43,688 nt of DNA from JBKJZO01 sp046715235. Lineage in GTDB: Bacteria; Actinomycetota; Actinomycetes; BP-191. The stretch is taken from contig JBKJZO010000179.1 in assembly GCA_046715235.1 (NCBI GenBank), positions 1-43,688 on the forward strand, written 5' to 3'. Positions 34,710 to 43,443 of the stretch are shown in pieces. Made by a program: the position numbers and the translations under genes. The stretch's first letter is position 1. Every line of letters begins with the position of its first letter. The notes beneath the pieces are model-generated. The model was not told the DNA's origin. It made no database searches and worked only from the letters and a program-made list of their open reading frames with translations.

Positions 34710-35123
34710 TTGCGCCTTTCCCCCCTCACCGGCCGGTGGGCATCGGAGGGCGAAACGATCGCCACCGCAGAGGAGCCGTCGGTCAGGATCGTCGGGACCG
34801 ACAGCTACGAGTGGCTCGGTGGTGGGCATTTCCTCGTTCATCGAGTGCACGTCCGGATGGGCGACGACATCGTCGAGGCGCTCGAAGTGATCGGTGAGTT
34901 CGATGGCACCTCCTACGCCATGCGCTCCTTCGACCACGAGGGGACGGTGACCGTCATGCGGGCGACGGTCGCCAACGACGGAGTGATGACCTTCGCCGGT
35001 GATGACATGCGCACGACACTGATCGCCGCCGATGACGGCCAATCGATGCAGGCGCGCTGGGAGCGATTCGATGGCGCTGGGACCTGGTCACACTGGATGG
35101 ACATGCGCTTCACCCGCATCTGA
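34710..35123 (+). CDS. DUF1579-like protein, start probably displaced by a frameshift
   Basis: The in-frame ORF starts at TTG 34710 and encodes 137 aa: 'LTGRWASEGETIA', 'TDSYEWLGGGHFLVHRVHV', 'SFDHEGTVTVMRATVAND', ending 'WSHWMDMRFTRI'. This is the pattern of DUF1579-type beta-barrel proteins of unknown role. The best start signal, AGGAGG with GTG 34676, belongs to another frame reading VTSLERRPADQLAPF. Removing one base from the C6 run at 34720-34725 joins that to 'PLTGRWASEGET', so the true gene is probably 34676-35123 with a one-base insertion. It is divergent from the methyltransferase gene. Confidence 0.8.
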   Translation: MRLSPLTGRWASEGETIATAEEPSVRIVGTDSYEWLGGGHFLVHRVHVRMGDDIVEALEVIGEFDGTSYAMRSFDHEGTVTVMRATVANDGVMTFAGDDMRTTLIAADDGQSMQARWERFDGAGTWSHWMDMRFTRI

Positions 35124-35170
35124 CCCGTTGCGTGGACCCACCGTGGGCGATCCGCGTGCAGGACCAAGCG

Positions 35171-36226
35171 TCAGCGCGGCGAGATGAACTGCCCCTGGAG
35201 AGGCTCGGCGGCACTCACCCGCCGGCCGTTGGCGACGTAGTCGGCGAACCTGACGGGCAGGCCGACCGCGTCCGGCGCGAAGAGATCGGCGCGGTTCTGC
35301 ACATGGAAGTGCAGATGGGGTTCGGAGGAGTTCCCCGAGTTGCCGGCCAGGCCGAGAATCTGCCCGGCTCGCACGCGTTGCCCTGCCCGCACCCGCACCG
35401 TGCCCCTCTGCAGATGCGCAAGGAGGGCGTACTCGCCGTCGGCGAGTCGGAGCACGACGTGGTTGCCGGCTGGGTCGCGAGGGTTGTCCACCTCGACCTG
35501 CGGGCGGTTGTCACGTACGCCGTCCCGCGCGGACACCACGGTCGCATCAGCAGGCGATCGGATCCGGTGCCGCCAGACGTGGTAGTCGGAGTTGGCGGTA
35601 CCCGCTCCGCGGTGCGTGGAGCCGTTGCGCCAGATCACCAGGTCCAGCGCGTGCCGCTGGTCGGGGGCGATGGCGTGGTAGTTGCGCAGCGGTGTGGATC
35701 CGCCCCAAACCACCCACCACTGACCCCGGAAGGGCAGCTGCAGCCGGGCCCGCATGCGGTAGCTCGCCTTGGGATCCGGCGGGAGTTCCGCGCGCGGCGC
35801 GAGCAGCAGGCCGGCGATGGCCCCCCGTGCGTCGAACTCCGCGGTGAACGTCAGTACCCGGCCGTCGGTGGTGGCGTGGTCGGCCAGGTAGGCCAGGCGG
35901 TTTCGCGTCAGCGGCAATGCCGACTCGTCGATCCGGGCGCGGATGAGGGTCGCCTTCAGCTCAGTGAGCACGGTGACAATCTGCTGTCGGGAGATCTGCT
36001 GGCGCGCAGCCGGTGTCAGGCGCGCGTGGATGGCGGCCGAGTCGCCGGCGACAACCAGGGCCATCAGCGCACGCCCGCGCGCGACCGTGGCGGTGCTCAA
36101 GGCGGTGTAGCCCGCCGGTACCGGGGCTGCTGCGACGGCGGCGCCAACCCCGAAGGTCGAGACGGCGAGCGCGCCGGTCAGCCCGAAGGCAGCCAGCCGG
36201 CGGCGGCGGCCAAGTGGGGATCGCAT
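35171..36226 (-). CDS. Exported M23-family metallopeptidase (LytM domain)
   Basis: A 351-aa secreted protein. The signal peptide starts at 'MRSPLGRRRRLAAFGLTGAL'. An N-terminal DUF3887-like domain follows ('LMALVVAGDSAAIHARLT...'), then an M23 endopeptidase domain with QRHALDLV, the Asn/His-rich linker and 'SSEPHLHFHVQNRADLF', where HLHFH gives the zinc-binding HxH near residue 300. Such enzymes cleave peptidoglycan cross-bridges. ATG 36226 follows AAGGA at 6 nt and precedes the signal peptide, so the upstream in-frame extension is rejected. It is divergent from the DUF2520 gene. Substrate specificity unknown. Confidence 0.9.
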   Translation of the reverse strand: MRSPLGRRRRLAAFGLTGALAVSTFGVGAAVAAAPVPAGYTALSTATVARGRALMALVVAGDSAAIHARLTPAARQQISRQQIVTVLTELKATLIRARIDESALPLTRNRLAYLADHATTDGRVLTFTAEFDARGAIAGLLLAPRAELPPDPKASYRMRARLQLPFRGQWWVVWGGSTPLRNYHAIAPDQRHALDLVIWRNGSTHRGAGTANSDYHVWRHRIRSPADATVVSARDGVRDNRPQVEVDNPRDPAGNHVVLRLADGEYALLAHLQRGTVRVRAGQRVRAGQILGLAGNSGNSSEPHLHFHVQNRADLFAPDAVGLPVRFADYVANGRRVSAAEPLQGQFISPR

Positions 36227-36366
36227 AGGTAGTCCTTCCACAGATGTCAGCCGTCGGTTCGACCCGTTGATGACACCAATCGGCTCGGTCGCCGGGAACC
36301 GCCGTGCGATGGAACGTGCCTCCACTGCAAGGATGGTTGCGAGTCCCCCGGCCGAAGGAGTCGCGA

Positions 36367-37254
36367 TTGACTGGCGTTGCGGCCCATCCCGCACGACTCA
36401 CTGTCGGTGTTGTCGGGACAGGCCGGGCCGGAGCCGTGCTCGGAGCCGCGCTGGCGCGAGCAGGGCATCGTGTTGTCGCTGTGTACGCAGTCTCGGCGGC
36501 ATCGCTCGATCGTGCCGACCGGCTGCTGCCCGGCGTACCGGTCAAGGACGCCGACCACGTCGTCCGCGAATCCCAACTGGCGCTGATCGCGACTCCCGAT
36601 GACGAACTCGCCGACGTCGTCGCAGGGCTTGCGGCGGCAGGCGCGTTCCGGCCGGGACAGCTCGTCGTACACCCCAGCGGCCGCCACGGGCTCGGTGTGC
36701 TCGAACCGGCGACGGCGCGCGGCGCGATCCCACTGGCGTTGCACCCGGTGATGACCTTTGCGGGCGCGCCGGAAGACCTGCTGCGGCTGACGGGTGCAAC
36801 GTTCGGCGTCACGGCGCCGGATCAGTTGCGTCCGGTGGCTGAGGCGCTCGTCATCGACATGGGCGGCGAGCCCGTGTGGGTGCCCGAGGAAGCGCGACCG
36901 GTCTACCACGCCGCGCTGTCATGGAGTTCCAACTACCTGGTGACGCTGGCGACGTCGGCAGCGGATCTGTTGCGGGACGCCGGCGTCGAGTCGCCGGCTC
37001 GCCTGCTTGCCCCGCTGCTCGGGGCCAGTCTCGACAATGCTCTCCGGCGCGGCGACAGCGCCTTGACCGGGCCGGTGTCGCGTGGCGACGCCGAGACTGT
37101 GCAGGTGCACATCGACGCGTTGCGCGAGCATGCTCCCGAGCTTGTTGCCGCCTACGTCGCGATGGCCAGGCTGACCGCCGAGCGCGCCCTGCAGTCCGGC
37201 CTGCTCAAGGCAGACCGGGCCGCCGGATTGCTGCACGTGCTTGGCGCGCAATGA
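36367..37254 (+). CDS. Rossmann-like / DUF2520 family protein
   Basis: A 295-aa NAD(P)-binding protein. The N-terminal 'RLTVGVVGTGRAGAVLGAAL' is a Rossmann fold with GxGxxG, and the C-terminal DUF2520 part includes 'LALHPVMTFAGAPEDL' and 'VYHAALSWSSNYLVTL'. It resembles ketopantoate- or 6PGD-type reductases and sits directly before panC in many actinobacteria (Rv3603c position in Mycobacterium), so a pantothenate role is often suggested but not established. TTG 36367 is chosen because AAGGAG (36355-36360) lies 6 nt upstream. The stop overlaps panC by 4 nt (ATGA). Confidence 0.9.
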   Translation: MTGVAAHPARLTVGVVGTGRAGAVLGAALARAGHRVVAVYAVSAASLDRADRLLPGVPVKDADHVVRESQLALIATPDDELADVVAGLAAAGAFRPGQLVVHPSGRHGLGVLEPATARGAIPLALHPVMTFAGAPEDLLRLTGATFGVTAPDQLRPVAEALVIDMGGEPVWVPEEARPVYHAALSWSSNYLVTLATSAADLLRDAGVESPARLLAPLLGASLDNALRRGDSALTGPVSRGDAETVQVHIDALREHAPELVAAYVAMARLTAERALQSGLLKADRAAGLLHVLGAQ

Positions 37255-38105
37255 GAGTCGCGAGCACCCGCGCCGAGCTGGCCGCCGCGCGCGATGCGGC
37301 GGCCGTGGGAGTGCCCATCGCGCTGGTGCCGACGATGGGCGCCTTGCACGAGGGGCACCGGACCCTGATCCGGCGCGCGCATGAGGGCCGCGGCTCGGTC
37401 TGGGTCAGCATCTTCGTCAACCCTTTGCAGTTCGGTCCCAATGAGGATCTCGCCCGATATCCGCGAAAGCTCGATGACGATCTCGCGATGTGTGAGGCCG
37501 AAGGCGTCGAGGTCGTCTTTGTGCCGACGGTGCAGGAGATGTACGCCGGCGGCGAGCCCGCAGTGCGCGTCACCGCCGGTCCACTGGGCAATGTGCTCGA
37601 AGGCACGACGCGACCCGGGCACTTCGACGGCGTACTGACCGTCGTAGCGAAGCTGTTCAACCTTGTCCGGCCTGATCTCGCGTACTTCGGCCAGAAGGAC
37701 GCGCAGCAGCTGGCGCTCGTACGCCGCATGGTGCGCGACCTCGACTTCCCGATCGAGATCGTCGGCGTGCCGACTGTTCGCGAGGCTGACGGATTGGCGC
37801 TCTCGAGCCGCAACGCCTACCTCGACGAGACGGCTCGCCGCTCGGCCGTCGCACTCTCCCGAGCACTCGACGCCGGCCGCCGTGCCGCCGGTCACGGCGC
37901 GGAGGCGGTTCTGGCCGATGCGCGTGCCGTCCTGGCCGCAGAGGACGGCGTGCGCGTCGACTACCTCGAGCTCGTGGATTCGGCCACTTTGTCGCCCGCG
38001 GGGCGTGATACCGGACACGGTCTGCTGCTCATTGCCGCATTTGTGGGTGGCACAAGACTGATCGACAACGTCACACTCGACCTCGGCGCACCGGCCAACC
38101 GGTGA
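37251..38105 (+). CDS. panC: Pantothenate synthetase
   Basis: A 284-aa ATP-dependent ligase joining pantoate and beta-alanine to give pantothenate. 'VPTMGALHEGHRTLIRRA' holds the HIGH-like motif, followed by 'SIFVNPLQFGPNEDLARYP' and 'YFGQKDAQQLALVRRM'. 'LALSSRNAYLD' completes the ATP-binding set. ATG 37251 overlaps the previous stop by 4 nt. panD, which makes the beta-alanine, follows after 31 nt, and coaX further on takes the product toward CoA. Confidence 0.97.
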   Translation: MRVASTRAELAAARDAAAVGVPIALVPTMGALHEGHRTLIRRAHEGRGSVWVSIFVNPLQFGPNEDLARYPRKLDDDLAMCEAEGVEVVFVPTVQEMYAGGEPAVRVTAGPLGNVLEGTTRPGHFDGVLTVVAKLFNLVRPDLAYFGQKDAQQLALVRRMVRDLDFPIEIVGVPTVREADGLALSSRNAYLDETARRSAVALSRALDAGRRAAGHGAEAVLADARAVLAAEDGVRVDYLELVDSATLSPAGRDTGHGLLLIAAFVGGTRLIDNVTLDLGAPANR

Positions 38106-38136
38106 ACAGGCATGTACTCGAAGGAGACGTGACCGC

Positions 38137-38562
38137 GTGTACCGCACCATGCTCAAGAGCAAGATCCACCGCGCGACGGTGACTCAGGCCGACGTCGACT
38201 ACGTCGGTTCGGTCACCATCGATGAAGACCTGATGGACGCCGCCGATCTGCTCGCCGGCGAACAGGTCGCGATCGTCGACGTGACCAATGGCGCTCGGCT
38301 CGAGACCTACGTCATCGCCGGCCCCAGGGGTTCGGGGATCGTCGGCATCAACGGCGCGGCCGCGCACCTGATGCACCCGGGTGATCTGGTCATCCTCATC
38401 AGCTACTGCAGCGTCGCCGACGAGCAAGCCCGCGCGATCCGGCCACGCGTCGTCTTCGTCGACGAGCTCAACCGCATCGCCGGCACTGGCTTCGATCCGG
38501 CCGACCCCGGCGCGCTCGATAGCACTTTCCGCGGCGACCTCGTGTACGGCGACGTGCACTGA
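38137..38562 (+). CDS. panD: Aspartate 1-decarboxylase
   Basis: A 141-aa proenzyme that makes beta-alanine from aspartate. It contains Y22-V-G24-S25, where self-cleavage between G24 and S25 creates the pyruvoyl cofactor. 'MLKSKIHRATVTQADVDY' and 'YVIAGPRGSGIVGINGAAAH' are family hallmarks. Start GTG 38137 follows AAGGAG. nadB begins at the TGATG overlapping its stop, linking pantothenate and NAD synthesis in one operon. Confidence 0.97.
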   Translation: MYRTMLKSKIHRATVTQADVDYVGSVTIDEDLMDAADLLAGEQVAIVDVTNGARLETYVIAGPRGSGIVGINGAAAHLMHPGDLVILISYCSVADEQARAIRPRVVFVDELNRIAGTGFDPADPGALDSTFRGDLVYGDVH

Positions 38563-40184
38563 TGTTGCCCACCCGCCTGGTCGCAGAGGAGCCAGGCTGG
38601 TCGCTGACCGCCGACATCATCGTCGTCGGCAGCGGAATCGCGGGGTTGACGGCCGCGCTGCAGGCCCGCAAGGGCGGGCGGGTGCTACTGGTCACCAAGT
38701 CGTTCGTGTCCCACGGCGCGACGGCCTGGGCGCAAGGCGGGATCGCCGCTGCGCTCCATCCCCTGGACTCGCCCGAGCAGCACCTCGAGGACACCCTTAA
38801 GGCCGGAGCGGGACTGTGTGACCGCGCCGCGGTCGAGGTGTTGGTCCGCGAGGGGCCGGCCCGCGTCCGTGAACTGATCGCGCTGGGCGCCCAGTTCGAC
38901 ATGCGTGACGGCGAGCTGGCGATGACGCGCGAGGGCGGACACCTGCGCAGCCGGGTCATCCACGCAGCCGACGCGACCGGCGCCGAGGTCGAACGAGCGC
39001 TCGTCGACGCCGTACGCGCGGCGCCTGACATTGAGCTCATCGAGCACGCGCTGGTGCTTGACCTCCTCACCACAGCTGAGGGACGCGCGTGTGGACTGAC
39101 AGTGCACGTACTCGGCGAGGGCACTCAGGGCGGCGTGGGCGCCGTCCGGGCCCGAGCCGTGATCCTCGCGACCGGTGGCATGGGCCAGGTCTTCGCCGCG
39201 ACCACCAACCCCAGTGTCTCGACGGGTGACGGAGTCGCGCTCGCGTTGCGGGCGGGCGCGGTGATCCAGGACCTCGAATTCGTGCAGTTCCACCCGACCG
39301 CGCTGCACCTGAGCGATCAGGTCGGCCAGCAGCAGCCGCTCATCAGCGAGGCGATGAGAGGCGAGGGCGCTTTCCTCGTCGACGCAGCCGGACGGCGAAT
39401 CATGCAGGGGGTGCACGAGCTTGGCGACCTGGCGCCGCGCGACGTCGTAGCGAAGACGATGAGCCGGGTGATGGCCGAACAGGGGGTTGACCATCTCTTC
39501 CTCGACGCGCGGGGACTCGGCGAGGACAAGTTGCTCGAGCACTTCCCGACCATCGTCGCGCGGTGCCGCGAGGCCGGCGTCGACCCCGTCACCGACCCAA
39601 TCCCTGTGTCGCCTGCGGCGCACTATGCCAGCGGTGGCATCCGCACCGATCTCGACGGCCGTACGTCGATCCCGGGGCTTTATGCCTGCGGCGAGTGCGC
39701 CTGCACTGGCGTGCACGGAGCCAACCGGCTGGCGAGCAACAGCCTGCTCGAGGGACTCGTATTCGCGCAGCGCATCTGTGACGCGATCGCGCGTGACCTG
39801 CCGCCGCATGCCGAGCCCGTGGACCAGGGAGCCCACCACGGACTCGTCGACGCGTCCGCGCGCAACGAGATCGCTCACACCATGACGCAGGGCGCCGGCG
39901 TACTGCGCAGTGCCGACTCGCTCTCGGCCGCCGCGAAGACGCTCGCGATCATCGGGGAGCGGGCAGCAAGCGACGACGTCGGCCCGGCCGCCTGGGAGGT
40001 CACCAACCTGCACGCCGTCGCGTCGGTGCTTGTTGCCACGGCCTCGATGCGCGAGGAGACGCGGGGCGGTCACTGGCGCGAGGACTTCCCAGACGCGCGA
40101 GCCGAATGGCTGGGTCACATCCACAGCCGGCTCGGCGCCGACGGTGAGCTGGTGAGTGAGTTCACGCCGGCGGAGGTCCAGTGA
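38562..40184 (+). CDS. nadB: L-aspartate oxidase
   Basis: A 540-aa FAD enzyme oxidising aspartate to iminoaspartate, the first step of NAD synthesis. The FAD motif is 'IIVVGSGIAGLTAALQA', with 'VSHGATAWAQGGIAAAL' and 'EGGHLRSRVIHAADATG' typical of NadB. The active-site region holds 'FVQFHPTALH' and 'HYASGGIRTDLDGRTS'. It overlaps panD by 1 nt (TGATG) and nadC by 4 nt (GTGA). No nadA (quinolinate synthase) is in the window; it must be elsewhere. Confidence 0.97.
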   Translation: MLPTRLVAEEPGWSLTADIIVVGSGIAGLTAALQARKGGRVLLVTKSFVSHGATAWAQGGIAAALHPLDSPEQHLEDTLKAGAGLCDRAAVEVLVREGPARVRELIALGAQFDMRDGELAMTREGGHLRSRVIHAADATGAEVERALVDAVRAAPDIELIEHALVLDLLTTAEGRACGLTVHVLGEGTQGGVGAVRARAVILATGGMGQVFAATTNPSVSTGDGVALALRAGAVIQDLEFVQFHPTALHLSDQVGQQQPLISEAMRGEGAFLVDAAGRRIMQGVHELGDLAPRDVVAKTMSRVMAEQGVDHLFLDARGLGEDKLLEHFPTIVARCREAGVDPVTDPIPVSPAAHYASGGIRTDLDGRTSIPGLYACGECACTGVHGANRLASNSLLEGLVFAQRICDAIARDLPPHAEPVDQGAHHGLVDASARNEIAHTMTQGAGVLRSADSLSAAAKTLAIIGERAASDDVGPAAWEVTNLHAVASVLVATASMREETRGGHWREDFPDARAEWLGHIHSRLGADGELVSEFTPAEVQ

Positions 40185-41080
40185 CGTTCAGCCCATTGGT
40201 AGCCGCGATGCTCGACACGGCGGGCCTCGACGCCAGCTACGTCGCTGCCGTCGTAGAGCAGGCGATCGACGAAGACCTTGCCGGTGGTGTCGACGTGACA
40301 AGTGTCGCGACCGTGCCGTTCGACCAGGAGGGCGTCGCCAAGGTCGTGGCCCGCGCGCCCGGCGTGGTCGCCGGCGTACCGGTCGCCTGCGCCGTACTCG
40401 AGCTGGTGACCGGCGGCAGTGTCGAGCTCGACGCGCACAAGGGCGACGGCGACCGCGTCGCGCGCGGCGATGCGATCCTGACCGCGACCGCACTCACCCG
40501 CCCGCTACTCACCGCGGAGCGCACGCTGCTTAACCTCCTGTGTCACCTGTCCGGGGTCGCGACGCTCACCGCGCAGTGGGTGCAGGCGCTCGACGGCACC
40601 GGAGCGCGGGTGCGCGACACCCGCAAGACGACGCCAGGGCTGCGTGCGCTCGAGAAGTACGCAGTGCGCTGTGGTGGCGGGATCAACCACCGCATGGGCT
40701 TGTCGGACGCCGCACTCGTCAAGGACAACCACGTCGTCGCAGCCGGTGGCGTCAGGGCCGCCTTCGACGCTGTGCGCGCGGCTTTCCCCGGCCTGCCGAT
40801 CGAGGTCGAATGCGACACCGTCGCGCAGGTGGCAGAGGCCATCGATGCGGGCGCCGACCTGGTCCTGCTCGACAACATGACTGTCGACCAGCTGCGCGAG
40901 GCTGTCCGTGTGACAGCTGGCCGGGCGCGCCTGGAGGCTAGCGGCGGGCTGACCCTCGAGACTGCCAAGGAAGTGGGCAGCACCGGCGTCGACTATCTCG
41001 CCGTGGGCGCGCTCACCCACTCCGCGCCGGTGCTCGACATCGGCGTCGACCTCGACCTGCTCGCGACGGGGGGACCCTGA
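40181..41080 (+). CDS. nadC: Nicotinate-nucleotide pyrophosphorylase (carboxylating)
   Basis: A 299-aa enzyme that turns quinolinate and PRPP into nicotinate mononucleotide. 'VRDTRKTTPGLRALEKYAV' and then 'CGGGINHRMGLSDAALVKDN' are the active-site signatures, with 'IEVECDTVAQVAEAIDAGAD' and LLDNM following. GTG 40181 overlaps the nadB stop by 4 nt, and its own stop overlaps coaX (TGATG). It is part of the tightly packed panC-to-lysS run. Confidence 0.97.
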   Translation: MTFSPLVAAMLDTAGLDASYVAAVVEQAIDEDLAGGVDVTSVATVPFDQEGVAKVVARAPGVVAGVPVACAVLELVTGGSVELDAHKGDGDRVARGDAILTATALTRPLLTAERTLLNLLCHLSGVATLTAQWVQALDGTGARVRDTRKTTPGLRALEKYAVRCGGGINHRMGLSDAALVKDNHVVAAGGVRAAFDAVRAAFPGLPIEVECDTVAQVAEAIDAGADLVLLDNMTVDQLREAVRVTAGRARLEASGGLTLETAKEVGSTGVDYLAVGALTHSAPVLDIGVDLDLLATGGP

Positions 41081-41853
41081 TGCTGCTCGCGATCGACGTC
41101 GGCAACACCCACACCGTTATCGGCGTCTTCAGTGACGACAAGCTGGTCGACCACTGGCGGATAGGGACCGAAGCCCATCGCACGGCTGACGAGCTGGCAC
41201 TGCTCATTCAGGGATTCCTCTCGCTCAACGGCGCAATAGCGCACTCCGACATCCGCGGAGTCGCTGTCTGCTCGGTCGTTCCGAGCGTCACCCACGAGAT
41301 GCGCGAGATGACTCGCCGGCACTTCGGGCTCGTTGCCCTCGTGGTCGAGCCGGGTGTGCGCACGGGGGTGCCGATCCTCACTGACAACCCCAAGGAGGTC
41401 GGCGCCGACCGCATCATCAACGCCGTCGCCGCAGCGCATCTGTACGGCGGGCCCTGCGTCGTCATCGACTTCGGTACGGCGACGACGTTCGACGCGATCA
41501 GCGCCAAGGGCGAGTACCTCGGCGGCGCGATCGCACCCGGTGTCGAGATGAGCGTCGAGGCGCTGGGCCGGCGAGGCGCGCAGCTGCGCGAGGTCGAACT
41601 CGCCAGGCCTCGCTCGGTGATCGGCCGTCATACGGTCGAGGCACTCCAATCGGGCATCCTGTACGGGTTCGCGGGGCAGGTCGACGGCATCGTCGCCCGG
41701 TTCGTCGCGGAGCTCGGCGGCTCGGCGCGCGTCATCGCCACCGGCGGCCTGGCTCCGCTGCTGTTGCAGGAGTGCGCTTCGATCGAACTGCACGAACCGT
41801 GGCTGACACTGGTCGGCCTGCGGCTGGTCTACGAGAAGAACGCGAGCGCATGA
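41080..41853 (+). CDS. coaX: Type III pantothenate kinase
   Basis: A 257-aa kinase that phosphorylates pantothenate, the first step of CoA synthesis. 'LLAIDVGNTHTVIGVF' is the ASKHA phosphate-1 motif, 'VIDFGTATTFDAISAKG' is phosphate-2, and 'LGGAIAPGVEMSVEAL' and GGLAPLL complete the site. Being insensitive to CoA feedback is typical of this type. It uses the panC product made a few genes upstream. ATG 41080 overlaps nadC by 1 nt, and lysS starts at the ATGA of its stop. Confidence 0.96.
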   Translation: MLLAIDVGNTHTVIGVFSDDKLVDHWRIGTEAHRTADELALLIQGFLSLNGAIAHSDIRGVAVCSVVPSVTHEMREMTRRHFGLVALVVEPGVRTGVPILTDNPKEVGADRIINAVAAAHLYGGPCVVIDFGTATTFDAISAKGEYLGGAIAPGVEMSVEALGRRGAQLREVELARPRSVIGRHTVEALQSGILYGFAGQVDGIVARFVAELGGSARVIATGGLAPLLLQECASIELHEPWLTLVGLRLVYEKNASA

Positions 41854-43343
41854 CCGAGGAACTGCCCGAAGACGTCAACGAGCAGATGCGCGTACGCCGG
41901 GCCAAGCGCGACCGTCTCCTGGAGTCAGGTGCCGATCCGTATCCGGTGTCGGTCGGCCGCAATGCGGCGATTGCCGATCTACGTGAACGGTTCGTCGACC
42001 TCGAGACCGACACCGCCACCGGCGAACGGGTCTGCATCGCCGGCCGGGTGTTGCTGAACAGGATCGGCGGCAAGCTGTGCTTCGCCACGCTGCGCGACGG
42101 CGGGGGCGACCTGCAGGTCATGCTGTCGGCCGACCGCCTCGGCGACGAGCGCCTTGCGGCCTGGAAAGCCGACGTCGACCTCGGCGATCACGTCAGCGTG
42201 TGTGGCGAGGTGATCACGTCGCGCCGGGGGGAGCTCTCCGTGCTGGCCGAGTCCTGGTCGATGGCGGCCAAATCCCTGCGACCACTGCCCGACAAGCACA
42301 AGGGCCTTTCCGATCCGGAAGCGCGGGTGCGCCAGCGGTACGTCGACCTGATCGTCAATCCCGCGGCGCGGCGCATGTTGAACACCAGAAGCGCCACAGT
42401 GCGGTCGCTGCGCAACTCGATGGCCGACCGCGGATTCATCGAAGTCGAAACTCCAATGCTGCAGCCGGTGCAGGGTGGCGCCACCGCCCGGCCGTTTGTC
42501 ACACACCACAACACGTTCGACCTCGATCTCTTTCTGCGAATTGCACCCGAGCTCTACCTGAAGCGTCTCGTCGTCGGTGGCGTCGAGCGCGTGTTCGAGA
42601 TCAACCGCAACTTCCGCAATGAGGGCATATCGACCAAGCACAATCCCGAGTTCACGATGCTCGAGGTCTACGAGGCCTACGGCGACTACGACTCGATGGC
42701 CGCACTCACGCGCGAGATCGTCCAAGAGGCGGCGCTGGCTGCGACCGGCTCGCTCGTCGTACCGCTGCCGGACGGCGGCGAGATCGACCTGTCGGGGGAG
42801 TGGCGGCAGGTCACCGTTCTCGACGCGATCTCGGCTGCGCTCGGCGAGCCGGTCGCCCTCGACTCCGGCGTGGACGTCATACGCAAGCAGGCCGAGGCCG
42901 CTGGTGTGCCGGTCGATCCGCGCTGGGGTGCGGGCGCGGTCGTGCTCGAGATGTATGAGCGGCTCGTCGAGCACGACACGGTCGAACCGACGTTCTACCG
43001 CGACTTTCCCAAGGACGTGTCGCCTCTGACGCGACGGCACCGCATCGATCCGCTGCTGGCGGAGCGTTGGGATCTGGTCGCCTGCGGCCGCGAGCTCGCG
43101 ACGGCGTATAGCGAACTGGTCGACCCGGTCGAGCAGCGCGCCCGGCTGGTCGAGCAGGCGCGGGCGAAAGCAGCCGGCGACGCCGAGGCGATGGAACTCG
43201 ACGAGGACTTCCTGCGTTCGCTGGAGTACGGTATGCCGCCCGCCGGGGGAATGGGAATGGGCGTCGACCGGTTGCTCATGCTGCTCACTGGAGCGGCCAG
43301 TATTCGCGATTGCATATTGTTTCCGCTGCTGCGCCCGGAATAG
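41850..43343 (+). CDS. lysS: Lysyl-tRNA synthetase, class II
   Basis: A 497-aa class II synthetase. The N-terminal OB-fold anticodon-binding domain includes 'RVCIAGRVLLNRIGGKLCFA'. The catalytic core has motif 1 around 'LRNSMADRGFIEVETPMLQP', motif 2 'FRNEGISTKHNPEF' and motif 3 'GMGMGVDRLLMLL'. Length is close to the usual 490-510. ATG 41850 overlaps the coaX stop (ATGA); an earlier in-frame ATG inside coaX is rejected. A hairpin with a T tract lies about 55 nt after the stop. Confidence 0.97.
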   Translation: MTEELPEDVNEQMRVRRAKRDRLLESGADPYPVSVGRNAAIADLRERFVDLETDTATGERVCIAGRVLLNRIGGKLCFATLRDGGGDLQVMLSADRLGDERLAAWKADVDLGDHVSVCGEVITSRRGELSVLAESWSMAAKSLRPLPDKHKGLSDPEARVRQRYVDLIVNPAARRMLNTRSATVRSLRNSMADRGFIEVETPMLQPVQGGATARPFVTHHNTFDLDLFLRIAPELYLKRLVVGGVERVFEINRNFRNEGISTKHNPEFTMLEVYEAYGDYDSMAALTREIVQEAALAATGSLVVPLPDGGEIDLSGEWRQVTVLDAISAALGEPVALDSGVDVIRKQAEAAGVPVDPRWGAGAVVLEMYERLVEHDTVEPTFYRDFPKDVSPLTRRHRIDPLLAERWDLVACGRELATAYSELVDPVEQRARLVEQARAKAAGDAEAMELDEDFLRSLEYGMPPAGGMGMGVDRLLMLLTGAASIRDCILFPLLRPE

Positions 43344-43354
43344 TCCGCGACCGA

Positions 43355-43383
43355 TTGCCCTCGCCGCATTCGCGTGTTTTACT
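43355..43383 (+). promoter_or_regulatory. Candidate promoter for the lsr2-like gene
   Basis: TTGCCC (43355-43360) and TTTACT (43378-43383) are 17 nt apart. If used, the downstream hairpin at 43398-43425 would fall in the transcript leader. Confidence 0.35.
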
Positions 43384-43397
43384 GGGGGCATATCCGT

Positions 43398-43425
43398 CCG
43401 GGTGGGGGACACCCCGGTTGTTTTT
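43398..43425 (+). terminator. Intrinsic terminator-like hairpin upstream of lsr2
   Basis: Seven base pairs with one bulged C (43398-43404 with 43410-43417), loop GGGGA, then TTGTTTTT at 43418-43425. It would end the lysS transcript, or attenuate a leader if the upstream promoter is used. T tracts of this kind are uncommon in such GC-rich genomes. Confidence 0.6.
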
Positions 43426-43443
43426 AGTGAAAGGCGTTCCCGA

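Noticed and set aside
36269..36602. ORF 36267-36602 upstream of the DUF2520 gene
   Set aside because: Overlaps the TTG-started DUF2520 gene in another frame and has Arg/Gly-rich composition without a ribosome binding site.
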